DNA of 64,000 nt from Bacillus sp. Cs-700 (GCF_011082085.1 NZ_CP041063.1:1054001-1118000), one strand, 5' to 3'; shown: positions 19,019 to 28,189, counted from the stretch's first letter. Notes: generated by a model not told the origin, from the letters alone. Numbers and translations are program-made.

Positions 19019-19657
19019 TCATGATTCCCCCTTTAGTTTTTTCGGCAAAACCATCACCCGATGACTTTTCACATCAAGTAGTCTTGTCACTGCATCGACA
19101 ACCATTTTTTTCACTTCCATGTTTTCTGCTCCGACTGCCACGACAACTACACCTCTTACAACCGGTTTCTTCGTACTTACTACGATCGGTCCTTGACCAT
19201 TATCATTCTGGACAATAACGACTTGTTCATCGCTTGATTGTTCTTCAATCTTTCTCGAACCTCCATCGTTAGGAGATTCATAAGTATATTTATCAGTAGA
19301 AGTGCTGTTTTTCTCCACAACTTTTTGCTCTGTAGAATCTAAATTAACAATGACAGTGGCATCTGACACTCCAGCCACTTCGTCTAACGCTTCCTTTAAT
19401 TGAGTTTCATACATATTTTCATATTCTGACATTGACGAGGGACTGGACTTTTTTTGACTAAAAGCTGCTTCACTTTCCGATGAGCTTTCCTGCTCATTGA
19501 ACACTTGTTGGCCCGGGTCAGGCGTCGAGAAGAAACTACCGGAAAACATGAAGATGACGCCAATCCCTGCTGCAATTATTAAATAATAAAGAGGAATTCC
19601 TTTTTTCTTCTTCGGTTTTTTCAATTGATCTAGCCAGTTTGTTGGTTTTTCATCCAT
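19019..19657 (-). CDS. spoIIIAG: Stage III sporulation protein AG
   Basis: Ring-forming channel component, 212 residues. A short cytosolic N-terminus (NWLDQLKKPKKKKG) is followed by one membrane segment (about 22-40) and a ring-building domain with inserted beta region (GVSDATVIVNLDST ... RGVVVVAVGAENMEVKKMVVDAVTRLLDV). I start at the ATG at 19657 with GGAGAG upstream; a longer in-frame extension overlapping spoIIIAF lacks a site. Confidence 0.92.
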   Translation of the reverse strand: MDEKPTNWLDQLKKPKKKKGIPLYYLIIAAGIGVIFMFSGSFFSTPDPGQQVFNEQESSSESEAAFSQKKSSPSSMSEYENMYETQLKEALDEVAGVSDATVIVNLDSTEQKVVEKNSTSTDKYTYESPNDGGSRKIEEQSSDEQVVIVQNDNGQGPIVVSTKKPVVRGVVVVAVGAENMEVKKMVVDAVTRLLDVKSHRVMVLPKKLKGES

Positions 19658-19662
19658 GTTAC

Positions 19663-20265
19663 CTACTCTCCTCCCTTCACCTGAACGCCAACCTGGTTTG
19701 GATATAATCCCCATTCATCAGCTAGAAAATAAGCGACTTTCTTTGACTGTGCATCTGATGATTGAACCTCTTCTTCCGATAGTTCAAATGATACCGATAC
19801 AGCTTCGACGTCCTGAACATCCTTTTCTACTGCCTTACTTACTGTTACTGCAATTTGTTCAATATTCTTTTCTCCAGCTGCATCTTTTAGCTCAAGACCT
19901 ACATGTGTGATTTCAAGGTTAAACTGGTCTCTCAACTCCTTTTCAACCTGGCTTTTCATTTGGACAGCCATTTGTTCTTCAATATATGCAGCATTGGATG
20001 CTTGTATTTCACTTTTCTTTGATTCTATCTGATTTTCCATCCTTACATCCGGAGTCGGATCTGTGAGAGCTGCTGATCTTAACATTGAATCAAAATCTTT
20101 TGTGAAGATTGTTAGAATAGGCGATAGAATAACAGCCATTAACATTAATCCGATGACCATTTTCACATATCGTTGCATACTAGAATTTGGCAACAACAAT
20201 TCAAGCACGGTAGCAAGTAAAATAAGAACAATGATATTCGTGATCCATCCCGTAATAACTGCCAC
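19663..20265 (-). CDS. spoIIIAF: Stage III sporulation protein AF
   Basis: A 200-residue protein with two N-terminal membrane helices (about 6-25 and 35-52) and a mostly helical C-terminal domain that also has a ring-building fold in the family. The start is GTG at 20265 behind TTAGGAGG. It lies between spoIIIAE and spoIIIAG in the usual order. Confidence 0.93.
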   Translation of the reverse strand: MAVITGWITNIIVLILLATVLELLLPNSSMQRYVKMVIGLMLMAVILSPILTIFTKDFDSMLRSAALTDPTPDVRMENQIESKKSEIQASNAAYIEEQMAVQMKSQVEKELRDQFNLEITHVGLELKDAAGEKNIEQIAVTVSKAVEKDVQDVEAVSVSFELSEEEVQSSDAQSKKVAYFLADEWGLYPNQVGVQVKGGE

Positions 20266-20275
20266 TTCAAACCTC

Positions 20276-21469
20276 CTAACGCACCATTAGCGTAATATTT
20301 CCAGATGCTATAATGATTGTTACTGCTAAGAAAAACATCAATGAAACAATGGCAAGAGCTGCAAAAATAAACAAAATACTTTTTGATATTACATTAAGAG
20401 ACTGGATAATTGGTCCTCCTCCTAATGGTTGAATGACTGCTGCCGCAATGTTATAAATCAGTACTAGTGATAAAACTTTTAATGCAGGGAATGCACATAT
20501 CATTAGTAAAATAACAACCCCAGCTAGTCCTACCGTATTTTTTAAGAGCACCGATGCACTTAGTACGGTATCTGTTGCGTCCGTGAACATCCGTCCTACA
20601 ACAGGTATAAAATTACCAGTTACAAATTTAGCAGCACGAATCGTCACACCATCTGCTACGGCGGTTGAGGCACCCTGCACTGAAATCACACCTAAAAATA
20701 CTGCAAAAAATACTCCTAGTGTACCGATCGCTATATTTCGTAGTAAATTAGAAAGCTGGGTAACTTTGTACTGCTCACTAATCGTACTTACAATCGCAAG
20801 AACTGCGGACAGAAAAAGCATTGGTAGTACAAACTTCTGGATAAGCAATCCACCAGTGTTAACTAAAAACAGGACGATTGGGTGAAAAAAAGCTACAGAA
20901 GCAACGCCACCAACAGAAGCAATCAATGCTAAAAGTAGCGGAATTAATGCTAAGAGAAATCCCATCATATTTGCTATCGCGCTTTCTGTATATTGAATTG
21001 CCACGTGAAAACTATTAAGTGCAAGAATGATTAAAACCATATAGATAATGCCATACGCCACCGTGCTTACTGCTTTATGTTCAAAAGCATTTTGCATGTT
21101 TTGTAACAAAATGCTGAAAATAGTTAACAATATCAAGCTACCAAGCAATTTGCCATGGACAAGTAATTCATGAAAAAGAAATTTCAATAGTCCTAATAAA
21201 TAAGCTTTTAGAGAAAATTGTTTTTCTCCTTTTATAAATTCCAAGAAGGAACCTTTCTGACTTTCAGGCAAAAAGCCGCCATACTCTTCGATCACTTCGT
21301 CCCAATAGGCCTGAATCTCTTGTAATCCGAGTGTGTTTAACTGCTTGTCTACAATTTGAGTTGTTAGCGGCTCATTTTCTTCGCCCTGAGCAAGTACTGT
21401 AGATTGAAATTGCAATAAGGTGAAGCAGAGGAATAGTAGCATCAACATCGTTTTTTTTATGTGAGGCAT
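20276..21469 (-). CDS. spoIIIAE: Stage III sporulation protein AE
   Basis: Polytopic membrane protein, 397 residues, with a signal peptide (KKTMLMLLFLCFTLLQFQSTVLAQG) and about eight membrane spans. Family stretches include FVTGNFIPVVGRMFTDATDTVL. The ATG at 21469 has a GGAGGAGCAGG site; the longer frame to 21517 only overlaps spoIIIAD. It is part of the mother-cell export machine needed for forespore gene expression after engulfment. Confidence 0.94.
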   Translation of the reverse strand: MPHIKKTMLMLLFLCFTLLQFQSTVLAQGEENEPLTTQIVDKQLNTLGLQEIQAYWDEVIEEYGGFLPESQKGSFLEFIKGEKQFSLKAYLLGLLKFLFHELLVHGKLLGSLILLTIFSILLQNMQNAFEHKAVSTVAYGIIYMVLIILALNSFHVAIQYTESAIANMMGFLLALIPLLLALIASVGGVASVAFFHPIVLFLVNTGGLLIQKFVLPMLFLSAVLAIVSTISEQYKVTQLSNLLRNIAIGTLGVFFAVFLGVISVQGASTAVADGVTIRAAKFVTGNFIPVVGRMFTDATDTVLSASVLLKNTVGLAGVVILLMICAFPALKVLSLVLIYNIAAAVIQPLGGGPIIQSLNVISKSILFIFAALAIVSLMFFLAVTIIIASGNITLMVR

Positions 21470-21485
21470 GTCCTGCTCCTCCCTC

Positions 21486-21884
21486 TTATGATGGTAAAAG
21501 TTTAAGCACCGTTTCAATAATCAGTGTGAGAATCGGTATGGCCATCGCTAAGATTAATAATTTACCAGCAAGTTCAATCTTCGAAGCAATCGCCCCTTGA
21601 CCAGCATCCCTCACAATTTGCGCACCGAATTCAGCAATATAGGCAATTCCTATAATCTTTAACACCGTTTCAACATAGACAATTTCGATATTTGCTTTTG
21701 ACGCCAGACTTTCTAACATTTGAATAATATGTTGAATTTCTCCAATTAAATATAGAAAAATCAAAGCGCCTGTGAAAACCGTTATTGTAAAGGCAAACAC
21801 AGGCTTTTGTTCTTTGACAACAATGACAAGGAAGGTAGCGATTAAACCTAAACCAACGATTTGCAAAATATCAATCGCAGTCAC
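21486..21884 (-). CDS. spoIIIAD: Stage III sporulation protein AD
   Basis: A 132-residue membrane protein with about four spans and the highly conserved AYIAEFGAQIVRDAGQGAIASKIELAGK. The start is GTG at 21884 and the N-terminus aligns with the family (AIDILQIVGLGLIATF). It follows spoIIIAC by 3 nt. Confidence 0.94.
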   Translation of the reverse strand: MTAIDILQIVGLGLIATFLVIVVKEQKPVFAFTITVFTGALIFLYLIGEIQHIIQMLESLASKANIEIVYVETVLKIIGIAYIAEFGAQIVRDAGQGAIASKIELAGKLLILAMAIPILTLIIETVLKLLPS

Positions 21885-21887
21885 CCC

Positions 21888-22094
21888 CTAACCCTGGAAA
21901 AGGAAGACCCCTCGTATTTTCTGAAAAAGATCGTCAATGATCGTGATTACCATATAAAGAACAACGATAAAACCAATTAAGGTAACCCAGTGCGCATACT
22001 CCTCTTTCCCCATTTGCTTAAGAATCGTATGAAGCATTGCCACAATGATCCCGATACCCGCTATTTGGAAAATTGTATTCACATCATGATTCAT
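21888..22094 (-). CDS. spoIIIAC: Stage III sporulation protein AC
   Basis: A 68-residue protein with two membrane segments, the size of all SpoIIIACs. IFQIAGIGIIVAMLHTILKQMG is characteristic. The ATG at 22094 has GGAGG 8 nt upstream; the earlier ATG at 22100 is only 2 nt from it. Confidence 0.94.
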   Translation of the reverse strand: MNHDVNTIFQIAGIGIIVAMLHTILKQMGKEEYAHWVTLIGFIVVLYMVITIIDDLFQKIRGVFLFQG

Positions 22095-22113
22095 TTCCAT
22101 TTCCTCCCAATGA

Positions 22114-22626
22114 CTAAATCAATAAAATGACAAGAAGAATCCCTCCAAGGACCCCAAGACTCTTAAACATCCTTTCATACTTCATTTGGTTGTCTCTCGC
22201 TTCACTTTCTTCTCTTTCCAAATGAATCAAGGCAAGTTTAATTTGTTTCTGTTCATGCTCCCGATCGTGTTGCCCGATAGTGGCACCAAGTTGTTTCATT
22301 ACTTCTTTCTCTTCTTGCTTAAAAGCCGTATACTTCCAAACCTCGTCCATGCTTTCCATCCATGCTTCATAAGCTGTGCCTTGTCCAGCATCGAGCTTTT
22401 TCCGAAATGAATCGAAAAACCAGGAAGTAGGGTGACCTACCTGTCTACAAATGTGACTACAGGCAACACTGAGTGGGGTCATTCCATATACTATTTCAGC
22501 TTCCAATGACTGAAGTGCTGCTTTTAACTGCCGCAATTGTCGAGATCGTTCGCTCACAGTTCTTGACCATTCCACACCTGCCCACGTACTCGCTAAAATA
22601 ATAAGCACTGCACCTAATAACTTCAT
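22114..22626 (-). CDS. spoIIIAB: Stage III sporulation protein AB
   Basis: A 170-residue protein with membrane helices at both ends (about 3-19 and 152-169) and a helical cytosolic middle resembling type II secretion F-domain proteins. LRQLKAALQSLEAEIVYGMTPL is typical. It starts 1 nt after the spoIIIAA stop codon. Confidence 0.94.
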   Translation of the reverse strand: MKLLGAVLIILASTWAGVEWSRTVSERSRQLRQLKAALQSLEAEIVYGMTPLSVACSHICRQVGHPTSWFFDSFRKKLDAGQGTAYEAWMESMDEVWKYTAFKQEEKEVMKQLGATIGQHDREHEQKQIKLALIHLEREESEARDNQMKYERMFKSLGVLGGILLVILLI

Positions 22627-22627
22627 G

Positions 22628-23563
22628 CTAGATCACCTTTTTACGTCGAATTTCCTTACCCGTTTTATCTTTGATCGCATGAATCGTCCCAGGACCATTT
22701 TTACGTGACAGTTCGACAATTCTTTCAAAAGATCCAGAGTTCAATAAAGCTTTCATACTAGGCCTTCTGTGTAAATCATCCATGCTCGTTCCGTGGACAG
22801 TTACAACAAGGTTAATACCGGCATTAATCGCTTCGACAATAGCTTCACTATCTTCTTTTCGCCCAATTTCATCAACAATCAATATTTCTGGACTCATGGA
22901 ACGAATCATCATCATCATTCCTTCAGCTTTTGGACAAGCATCCAGAACATCGACGCGGTTTCCTAACCGATGTTGAGGGATTCCTTGGACACAACCAGCA
23001 ATTTCAGACCGTTCATCAACAATCCCTACTTTGGCTGACGGAATTCTTCTTATGTCATCGCCTTCAGCCATTATTCGAGTTAGGTCACGCAGCATCGTCG
23101 TTTTGCCGGATTGTGGTGGTCCTAAAATAATTGTATTTGTCCATCCCCCTGCATAAAGATATGATACAAGCGGTATAGCTATTCCAAGCTTTTGTTTTGC
23201 AATTCTGACATTAAATGATGCAATGTCACGGATCGCTTTAACATGTCCGTTTAGCGTAATGACTTTTCCTGCAAGACCGACGCGGTGCCCGCCTTCAATC
23301 GTGACAAATCCCTTTTTTAATTCTTCTTCTAACGCGTACAGGGAATAATGGCTAAGTTTATTTATCATTTGTGAACTATCATCTTTTGAAATGAAGTATG
23401 TTTGACCGTTTAAGAGAGGAAAATTCGGTTTTCCATTGATCATTATTTCAAGCGGACGGTTAATGCGCATTCGAATTTCTTCAATCGTTGATTTTTCCAT
23501 TTCTGTGTATTGAAGCAGTATTTTCTTTACGTTTTCTGGAAGCACACGAAGAGCTTCTTCCAC
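22628..23563 (-). CDS. spoIIIAA: Stage III sporulation protein AA (ATPase)
   Basis: Secretion-type ATPase powering the SpoIIIA-SpoIIQ complex, 311 residues. Walker A GPPQSGKTT (about 148-156), Walker B ILIVDEIGR and the R-finger region EDSEAIVEAINAGI are present. I start at GTG 23563, with GGAGGG 6 nt upstream, rather than the longer frame to 23581. It is the first gene of an eight-gene operon that should be sigma-E controlled. Confidence 0.95.
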   Translation of the reverse strand: MEEALRVLPENVKKILLQYTEMEKSTIEEIRMRINRPLEIMINGKPNFPLLNGQTYFISKDDSSQMINKLSHYSLYALEEELKKGFVTIEGGHRVGLAGKVITLNGHVKAIRDIASFNVRIAKQKLGIAIPLVSYLYAGGWTNTIILGPPQSGKTTMLRDLTRIMAEGDDIRRIPSAKVGIVDERSEIAGCVQGIPQHRLGNRVDVLDACPKAEGMMMMIRSMSPEILIVDEIGRKEDSEAIVEAINAGINLVVTVHGTSMDDLHRRPSMKALLNSGSFERIVELSRKNGPGTIHAIKDKTGKEIRRKKVI

Positions 23564-23639
23564 GAATGTCCCTCCTCCCACTGCTCGTTTCTCTCTACAC
23601 TACTATTCCTATTACAATGGAAATATGTCTCTATCAAAT

Positions 23640-23900
23640 CTATGAGAGCGTCCCAATTAAAATAAAGCCTACACCAATTACAATGAATAGAATTTTTGTG
23701 ATTGATAGATCTCCTGCTAGACCAATTAGTCCAGCTGTCATCGTAACGACAAGGATGATAGGCCCGACAATAGCTAAAAATGCATTGATCAACATTGCGG
23801 TTTTAAGATCATGGAAAACTAGAATTAATACAGCAGCAATTAGCTCAGTAACACCTGAGAGTATGCGAAGTAAACCCATTACAAGAACGGAATGAATCAT
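23640..23900 (-). CDS. yqhV: YqhV family membrane protein (DUF2619)
   Basis: An 86-residue protein with three hydrophobic segments (about 5-28, 35-57, 66-84), matching the YqhV family always found just upstream of spoIIIAA. The ATG at 23900 follows TAGGGAGGG. Its function is unknown; in B. subtilis it is a sigma-G-dependent gene. Confidence 0.88.
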   Translation of the reverse strand: MIHSVLVMGLLRILSGVTELIAAVLILVFHDLKTAMLINAFLAIVGPIILVVTMTAGLIGLAGDLSITKILFIVIGVGFILIGTLS

Positions 23901-23984
23901 CTTAACCCTCCCTAATCAGTACAACTTATGATGACACCGACTATTTCAGAAGACTAAGTTATGGACCAGCTCTTAAAACAACAC

Positions 23985-24010
23985 AAAAAACCACCCTAAT
24001 GTGGGTGGTT
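23985..24010 (-). terminator. Terminator of the ABC-TetR operon
   Basis: On the minus strand AACCACCC-ACATTA-GGGTGGTT is followed by TTTT. The TAA of the tetR gene overlaps the stem. Confidence 0.85.
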
Positions 24011-24668
24011 ATCTTGCTTTTAAACCATGTAATATGAATTGAACAGTTATTTCGATTTCTTTCTCATCATCCCAATCACGGTCCGGAACCATAATATATC
24101 TTGCTAGAAAAAAACCGAGAATGGCGGTTAATGAAAGTCGAATGGCAGAGGATGAGGGGATTTCAATCAATTCTCCTTTTTCTTGAAAGTGAACGACTAC
24201 TTTTCCAAATCGATCAAATAAATCTTTCGCTATATTCTCGATAAATTGTGTGCGAAGTTCTTCATGAAAGGGAATTTCTTGAATAAGGATTTTCACAATC
24301 GGTAAGTTCTTACGAATAAATGTTTGTCTATTTCTTACAACCGCCTTTAAAAAATCTTCATAGTGCTCATAGTCTTGTTTTAGTACTTTATCTAAATCTT
24401 TAACGATAAAAGGAGCAACAAGATGACTCATGACAGGTGTAACAATAGCTAGAAGCAAATCTTTTTTCGTACGATAGTGGCGAAATATCGTTCCTTCTGC
24501 TACACCAGCACGTCTGGCAATTTCGCTAGTTGATGAAGCAGAAAATCCCTTTTCCTGAAACATCTCAACCGCTGCTTTTACGATGCGCTTTTGCTTCTCA
24601 GTTAAATCTCCGGAATCGCTCAATTCTTCATCAAAAAGCCATTCCATGTTATTCTCTTCCTTCTTCAT
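24009..24668 (-). CDS. TetR/AcrR family regulator
   Basis: A 219-residue one-component regulator. The N-terminal helix-turn-helix (about 23-70) reads KRIVKAAVEMFQEKGF ... TSEIARRAGVAEGTIFRHYRTKKDLLLA. The C-terminal ligand domain is divergent, so the inducer cannot be named. It is the last of three genes behind an ABC-2 ATPase and permease, 15 nt after the permease. Two identical inverted operators flank the operon promoter, so autoregulation and drug- or lipid-induced derepression of the exporter are likely. Confidence 0.9.
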   Translation of the reverse strand: MKKEENNMEWLFDEELSDSGDLTEKQKRIVKAAVEMFQEKGFSASSTSEIARRAGVAEGTIFRHYRTKKDLLLAIVTPVMSHLVAPFIVKDLDKVLKQDYEHYEDFLKAVVRNRQTFIRKNLPIVKILIQEIPFHEELRTQFIENIAKDLFDRFGKVVVHFQEKGELIEIPSSSAIRLSLTAILGFFLARYIMVPDRDWDDEKEIEITVQFILHGLKAR

Positions 24669-24683
24669 ATGCTCCCCCTGGTT

Positions 24684-25697
24684 CTATATTCGTCGATGTT
24701 TTTTTAGTGCGTATATGTTTAAAATCATAAAAACGATTGAAAATCCAAGTAAAACAAGTAAATCAATCCATATATCTGTTAAGCCTTGTCCTTTAATCAT
24801 AACACTTCTCAGGGCATCAGCTCCATAATACAAAGGAGTTAACGGACCAATCCAGCTAAGATAGTTTGAGATCGTATCAAGATTAAACAACCCAGAGAAA
24901 AAGATTTGGGGAACGACCACAAGAGGAATGAACTGAATCATTTGCAATTCATTTTTTGCGAATGAGGATAGTAAAGTTCCCAACGTTAGTGCACTTAACG
25001 CTAGCATAAGTGTAATCAACAAGACGTAAAGGAAAGCTCCTTCCATCATAAGATCAATCACATAAATACTATATAATGCTATTATGGCCGATTGAAGCAT
25101 TGTAAATAATCCAAAACCGATTACATAACCTGTTACAAGTTCCCACCTTTTTATTGGGGTAGCCAAAACTCGTTCAAGCGTCCCTTGTGTCCTCTCTCTT
25201 AAGAAAGAGACTCCAGCAATTAAAAACACAAAGAAGAATATAAAGAAGCCTACTAAAACAGGTCCAAAGTGATCAAATGAACTCATATTGTTCGAACCAA
25301 ACAAATAGGACACTTCTAAATCCATTTCTTGATTTTTTACCATTGAACTACTTTGAACCATATTTATGACTGCTCGATTAATAGATGGATTGCTCCCCTC
25401 AAGATATAGCTTTTTCGAACCGTTCCCAAAATCAATCACAGCATCATAATCTTTTTTTAAAGTAGGTTCAATAGCTTCATCTGAAGCGATGGGTTTTACA
25501 CTAGCGTGTTTTTCCAATTGTTCAACGATCGATTCTGGGGTGTTTCGTACGCCTAGTTTCAATTCCAGATCTTCTCCGTTAAAGACCAGAGATAGCATCG
25601 TTAAAATGATAATAGGTGCCACAATCATTAAAGCCATCGTTCGTTTATCACTTATAAACTGCTTCAATATCCTTATTACAACTGCAAATATCCTCAT
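24684..25697 (-). CDS. ABC-2 type transporter permease
   Basis: A 337-residue permease of the ABC-2 type: one N-terminal membrane helix (about 20-38), a long extracytoplasmic domain (about 40-145) and five C-terminal spans (starting about 150). The ERTQGTLERVLATPIKRWELVTGYVIGF stretch is the ABC-2 hallmark before the membrane block. It overlaps the ATPase gene by ATGA. The substrate is unknown; the family exports drugs, antimicrobial peptides or lipids. Confidence 0.9.
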   Translation of the reverse strand: MRIFAVVIRILKQFISDKRTMALMIVAPIIILTMLSLVFNGEDLELKLGVRNTPESIVEQLEKHASVKPIASDEAIEPTLKKDYDAVIDFGNGSKKLYLEGSNPSINRAVINMVQSSSMVKNQEMDLEVSYLFGSNNMSSFDHFGPVLVGFFIFFFVFLIAGVSFLRERTQGTLERVLATPIKRWELVTGYVIGFGLFTMLQSAIIALYSIYVIDLMMEGAFLYVLLITLMLALSALTLGTLLSSFAKNELQMIQFIPLVVVPQIFFSGLFNLDTISNYLSWIGPLTPLYYGADALRSVMIKGQGLTDIWIDLLVLLGFSIVFMILNIYALKKHRRI

Positions 25698-26416
25698 TCC
25701 ACCCCACCTCCAAATGAAAGAAACGCTTCCTCGATTGTTACTGAGTCAGTTTGTTTTTTTAATTCGTCCGGTGTACCGACTGCGATCAATTGACCATTTC
25801 GGATCATACCAAGCCTTGAACATCTTTCAGCTTCATCCATTACATGAGTGGTTACCAATATGAGCACTCCGTTGCTTCTTAGTTTTTCAAATGTCCACCA
25901 AATTTTTTGTCTAAGTGAGGGATCAATTCCAACAGTTGGCTCATCTAACAGTAAAATTTCAGGATTATGCAACAAAGCAATGGCGAGGGATAAGCGTCGC
26001 TTCATTCCACCTGAAAAATCTTCAACTTTCTTTTGAAGTTCATTCTCTAAATTAACGAGCTGCATTACCTCTATAATCCGTTCTTTTTGATCACGTCGAT
26101 GGACACCGCTTAGAGTTGCAAAAAACTTTAAATTCTCAAAAGCGGTTAATTCACCATACAAAGCATCCGCCTGCGCCATATAACCAACTTTCTTCATCAT
26201 ATTAAGATTGGGCATTTTCGTATCGAGCACCTTCACCTCACCATCAGAAGCCTCTTCAATACCACATAAGAGTTTCACTAAGGTAGTCTTACCAGAGCCG
26301 GATGGTCCTAAGAGACCGAATATCTCACCGCGTTTTAGTGAAAGATTAACATGATCTAAAATAGTCGTTTTGCCGTAGTTCTTCGTAACATTTGCTTCAA
26401 TTGCATCTTTGGGCAT
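25694..26416 (-). CDS. ABC transporter ATP-binding protein (ABC-2 exporter)
   Basis: A 240-residue ATPase with Walker A GPSGSGKTT (about 36-44), Q-loop GYMAQADALYGELTAFENL, signature FSGGMKRRLSLA, Walker B EILLLDEPTVGID and H-loop TTHVMDEAE. The Q-loop and D-loop style match DrrA-like drug and lipid exporters. It is the first gene of the operon, with its ATG at 26416 after AGGAGGGG. A TetR-type double operator lies just upstream. Confidence 0.92.
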   Translation of the reverse strand: MPKDAIEANVTKNYGKTTILDHVNLSLKRGEIFGLLGPSGSGKTTLVKLLCGIEEASDGEVKVLDTKMPNLNMMKKVGYMAQADALYGELTAFENLKFFATLSGVHRRDQKERIIEVMQLVNLENELQKKVEDFSGGMKRRLSLAIALLHNPEILLLDEPTVGIDPSLRQKIWWTFEKLRSNGVLILVTTHVMDEAERCSRLGMIRNGQLIAVGTPDELKKQTDSVTIEEAFLSFGGGVE

Positions 26417-26428
26417 GTGACCCCTCCT

Positions 26429-26448
26429 AAAATGAGTGATTACTCACT
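26429..26448. promoter_or_regulatory. TetR operator, promoter-distal copy (downstream of -10)
   Basis: A 20-bp element containing TGAGTGATTACTCA, a 5-bp dyad with 4-bp centre. It is the exact inverted copy of 26478-26497 and lies between the -10 box and the ATPase ribosome-binding site. Confidence 0.8.
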
Positions 26449-26450
26449 AT

Positions 26451-26478
26451 ATTTTATCACGAAATCATTAATTGTAAA
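26451..26478 (-). promoter_or_regulatory. Sigma-A promoter of the ABC-TetR operon
   Basis: On the minus strand TTTACA (26478-26473), 16 nt, TAAAAT (26456-26451), each one mismatch from consensus. The two operators bracket it. Confidence 0.7.
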
Positions 26479-26497
26479 GTGAGTAATCACTCATTTT
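26478..26497. promoter_or_regulatory. TetR operator, upstream copy (at the -35 box)
   Basis: A 20-bp element containing TGAGTAATCACTCA, the exact reverse complement of 26429-26448. It abuts the -35 box, so a bound repressor would block polymerase. Confidence 0.8.
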
Positions 26498-26502
26498 ACA
26501 AT

Positions 26503-26532
26503 ACAAAAAAACCGCTCATACAGAGCGGTTTT
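26503..26532 (-). terminator. Terminator of the aroQ-papA-efp operon
   Basis: On the minus strand AAAACCGCTC pairs with GAGCGGTTTT around TGTAT, followed by a T-run. It lies 14 nt after the efp stop codon. Confidence 0.85.
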
Positions 26533-26545
26533 AAAATTCACTTCA

Positions 26546-27103
26546 CTATCCTCTTGATACATATTCACCCTTAGAAGTATCAATAATGAGAATGTCTCCC
26601 TGGTTCACAAAGAACGGCACTTGAACCGTTAAACCAGTTTCAACAGTTGCAGGCTTTGTTCCTCCTGAAGCTGTATCACCTTTAATACCAGGCTCAGTTT
26701 CAGTAACAACAAGTTCAACAGTATTTGGTAATTCCACACCAATTGTTTCTTCACCGTAAGTACGAATGGAAATTTCCATGTTTTCTTTTAGGAATTTGAG
26801 TTCATAATTAATTTGCTCAGTCGGAAGCTCAACTTGCTCATAAGAAGTTGTATCCATAAATGTGTGCATATCTCCACTTGCATAAAGATACTGCATTTTA
26901 CGGTTTTCAATATGAGCTTTCGAAACCTTTTCGCCAGCACGGAATGTTTTTTCTTGAATACCGCCAGTACGAAGGTTACGTAGCTTTGTTCTTACGAAAG
27001 CTGCTCCTTTACCAGGTTTCACGTGTTGAAATTCCATTACTGTCCAAATCCCATTATCCACTTCAATTGTAAGACCAGTTTTTAAATCGTTAACAGAAAT
27101 CAT
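26546..27103 (-). CDS. efp: Translation elongation factor P
   Basis: tRNA-shaped factor that relieves ribosome stalling at polyproline; 185 residues, the standard length. The modified-lysine loop reads KPGKGAAFV (about 29-37), with the Lys at the position that carries 5-aminopentanol in B. subtilis. The C-terminal OB domains contain [22 protein letters not shown]. It lies downstream of aroQ and papA as in B. subtilis. Confidence 0.97.
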   Translation of the reverse strand: MISVNDLKTGLTIEVDNGIWTVMEFQHVKPGKGAAFVRTKLRNLRTGGIQEKTFRAGEKVSKAHIENRKMQYLYASGDMHTFMDTTSYEQVELPTEQINYELKFLKENMEISIRTYGEETIGVELPNTVELVVTETEPGIKGDTASGGTKPATVETGLTVQVPFFVNQGDILIIDTSKGEYVSRG

Positions 27104-27121
27104 TGTAGTCCCTCACTTTCA

Positions 27122-28189
27122 TTATTCGCCGAGAATTAGCAATTCCTTAGTTGAATGAGATAACGTCTCATTTCCCGTCTCGGTAATGACTGTATCATCT
27201 TCTATTCGTACTCCGCCCTTACCAGATAAGTATATACCTGGTTCAACGGTAACAACCATACCGGGCTCTAAAACCGTATCAGATTTAGTTGAAAGCGCTG
27301 GGCCTTCATGTACTTCTAGACCTACACCATGACCCAGTGTATGACCAAAGTAGTCACCATACCCTTTTGCAGCAATTAAATCTCTGGATATAGCATCTGC
27401 TTCTTTGCCACTCATTCCAGGCTTAATTTGTTCCATCGCCTTAAGCTGAGCTTCCAGGACCGTTTGATAAACACCTTTGAGTTCTTCGCCAGGATCTCCA
27501 ACAGCCACTGTACGTGTAATATCAGAACAATATCCTTTATAATAGGCGCCAAAATCTAGTGTAATAAGTTCGTTTTTGCCAATAACTTTATCACTTGCAA
27601 CACCGTGTGGAAGGCTTGAGCGAATACCCGACGCAACTATAATATCAAATGAAGACGAGGTTGCGCCATTTTTTCTCATAAAAAACTCAAGCTCATTGGA
27701 TACATCAAGCTCAGTTAAACCCGTACGGATATAGTTTGTGATATGTTGAAAAGCAGCATCTGCTATTTCAGTAGCTTCTTTTAAAACATTCAGTTCACTA
27801 GCATCTTTGATCATACGTTGTTTCTCAAGAAGGCCATTTATAGGAACAAGACTTGCTTCTACTTTGGATTCATATGTTTTAAAAATCTGATATGTAACTT
27901 GAGTTTCTTCAAACCCTAACTTTTTAACGCCTAGTGCATTTGCTATTTTTGCCACTTCATCTACAATTGGGCCTTTGTGTTGTACAATTTCAAAACCCTT
28001 CGCTTGTTCTTTTGCCTGGTCAATATAGCGGAAATCAGTTACAAACTTGGCTTCTTTCTCAGTAATTAGTACAACGCCTGAACTTCCCGTAAACTGAGAG
28101 ATATACCTGCGATTGCTTGTTGATGTAATTAACATCGCATCAATATCATACTCTTTAAATGACTGACGTAGATTCTCAATACGTTCCAA
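27122..28189 (-). CDS. papA: M24 family Xaa-Pro peptidase (YqhT/PapA)
   Basis: A 355-residue aminopeptidase-P-type enzyme hydrolysing X-Pro dipeptides. The N-terminal creatinase-like domain (about 1-130) is followed by a pita-bread domain with metal ligands in TLDFGAYYKGYCSDITRT, GHTLGHGVGLEVHE, TVEPGIYL and GGVRIEDDTV. It lies in the aroQ-papA-efp operon; the link with EF-P (proline-rich proteins) is contextual only. Confidence 0.93.
   Translation of the reverse strand: MERIENLRQSFKEYDIDAMLITSTSNRRYISQFTGSSGVVLITEKEAKFVTDFRYIDQAKEQAKGFEIVQHKGPIVDEVAKIANALGVKKLGFEETQVTYQIFKTYESKVEASLVPINGLLEKQRMIKDASELNVLKEATEIADAAFQHITNYIRTGLTELDVSNELEFFMRKNGATSSSFDIIVASGIRSSLPHGVASDKVIGKNELITLDFGAYYKGYCSDITRTVAVGDPGEELKGVYQTVLEAQLKAMEQIKPGMSGKEADAISRDLIAAKGYGDYFGHTLGHGVGLEVHEGPALSTKSDTVLEPGMVVTVEPGIYLSGKGGVRIEDDTVITETGNETLSHSTKELLILGE

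Noticed and set aside
23563-23640. A sigma-E-like promoter upstream of spoIIIAA (ACATATT on the minus strand near 23625)
   Set aside because: The -35 resembles the consensus but the -10 region has too few matches to assign; sigma-E control is expected from biology only.
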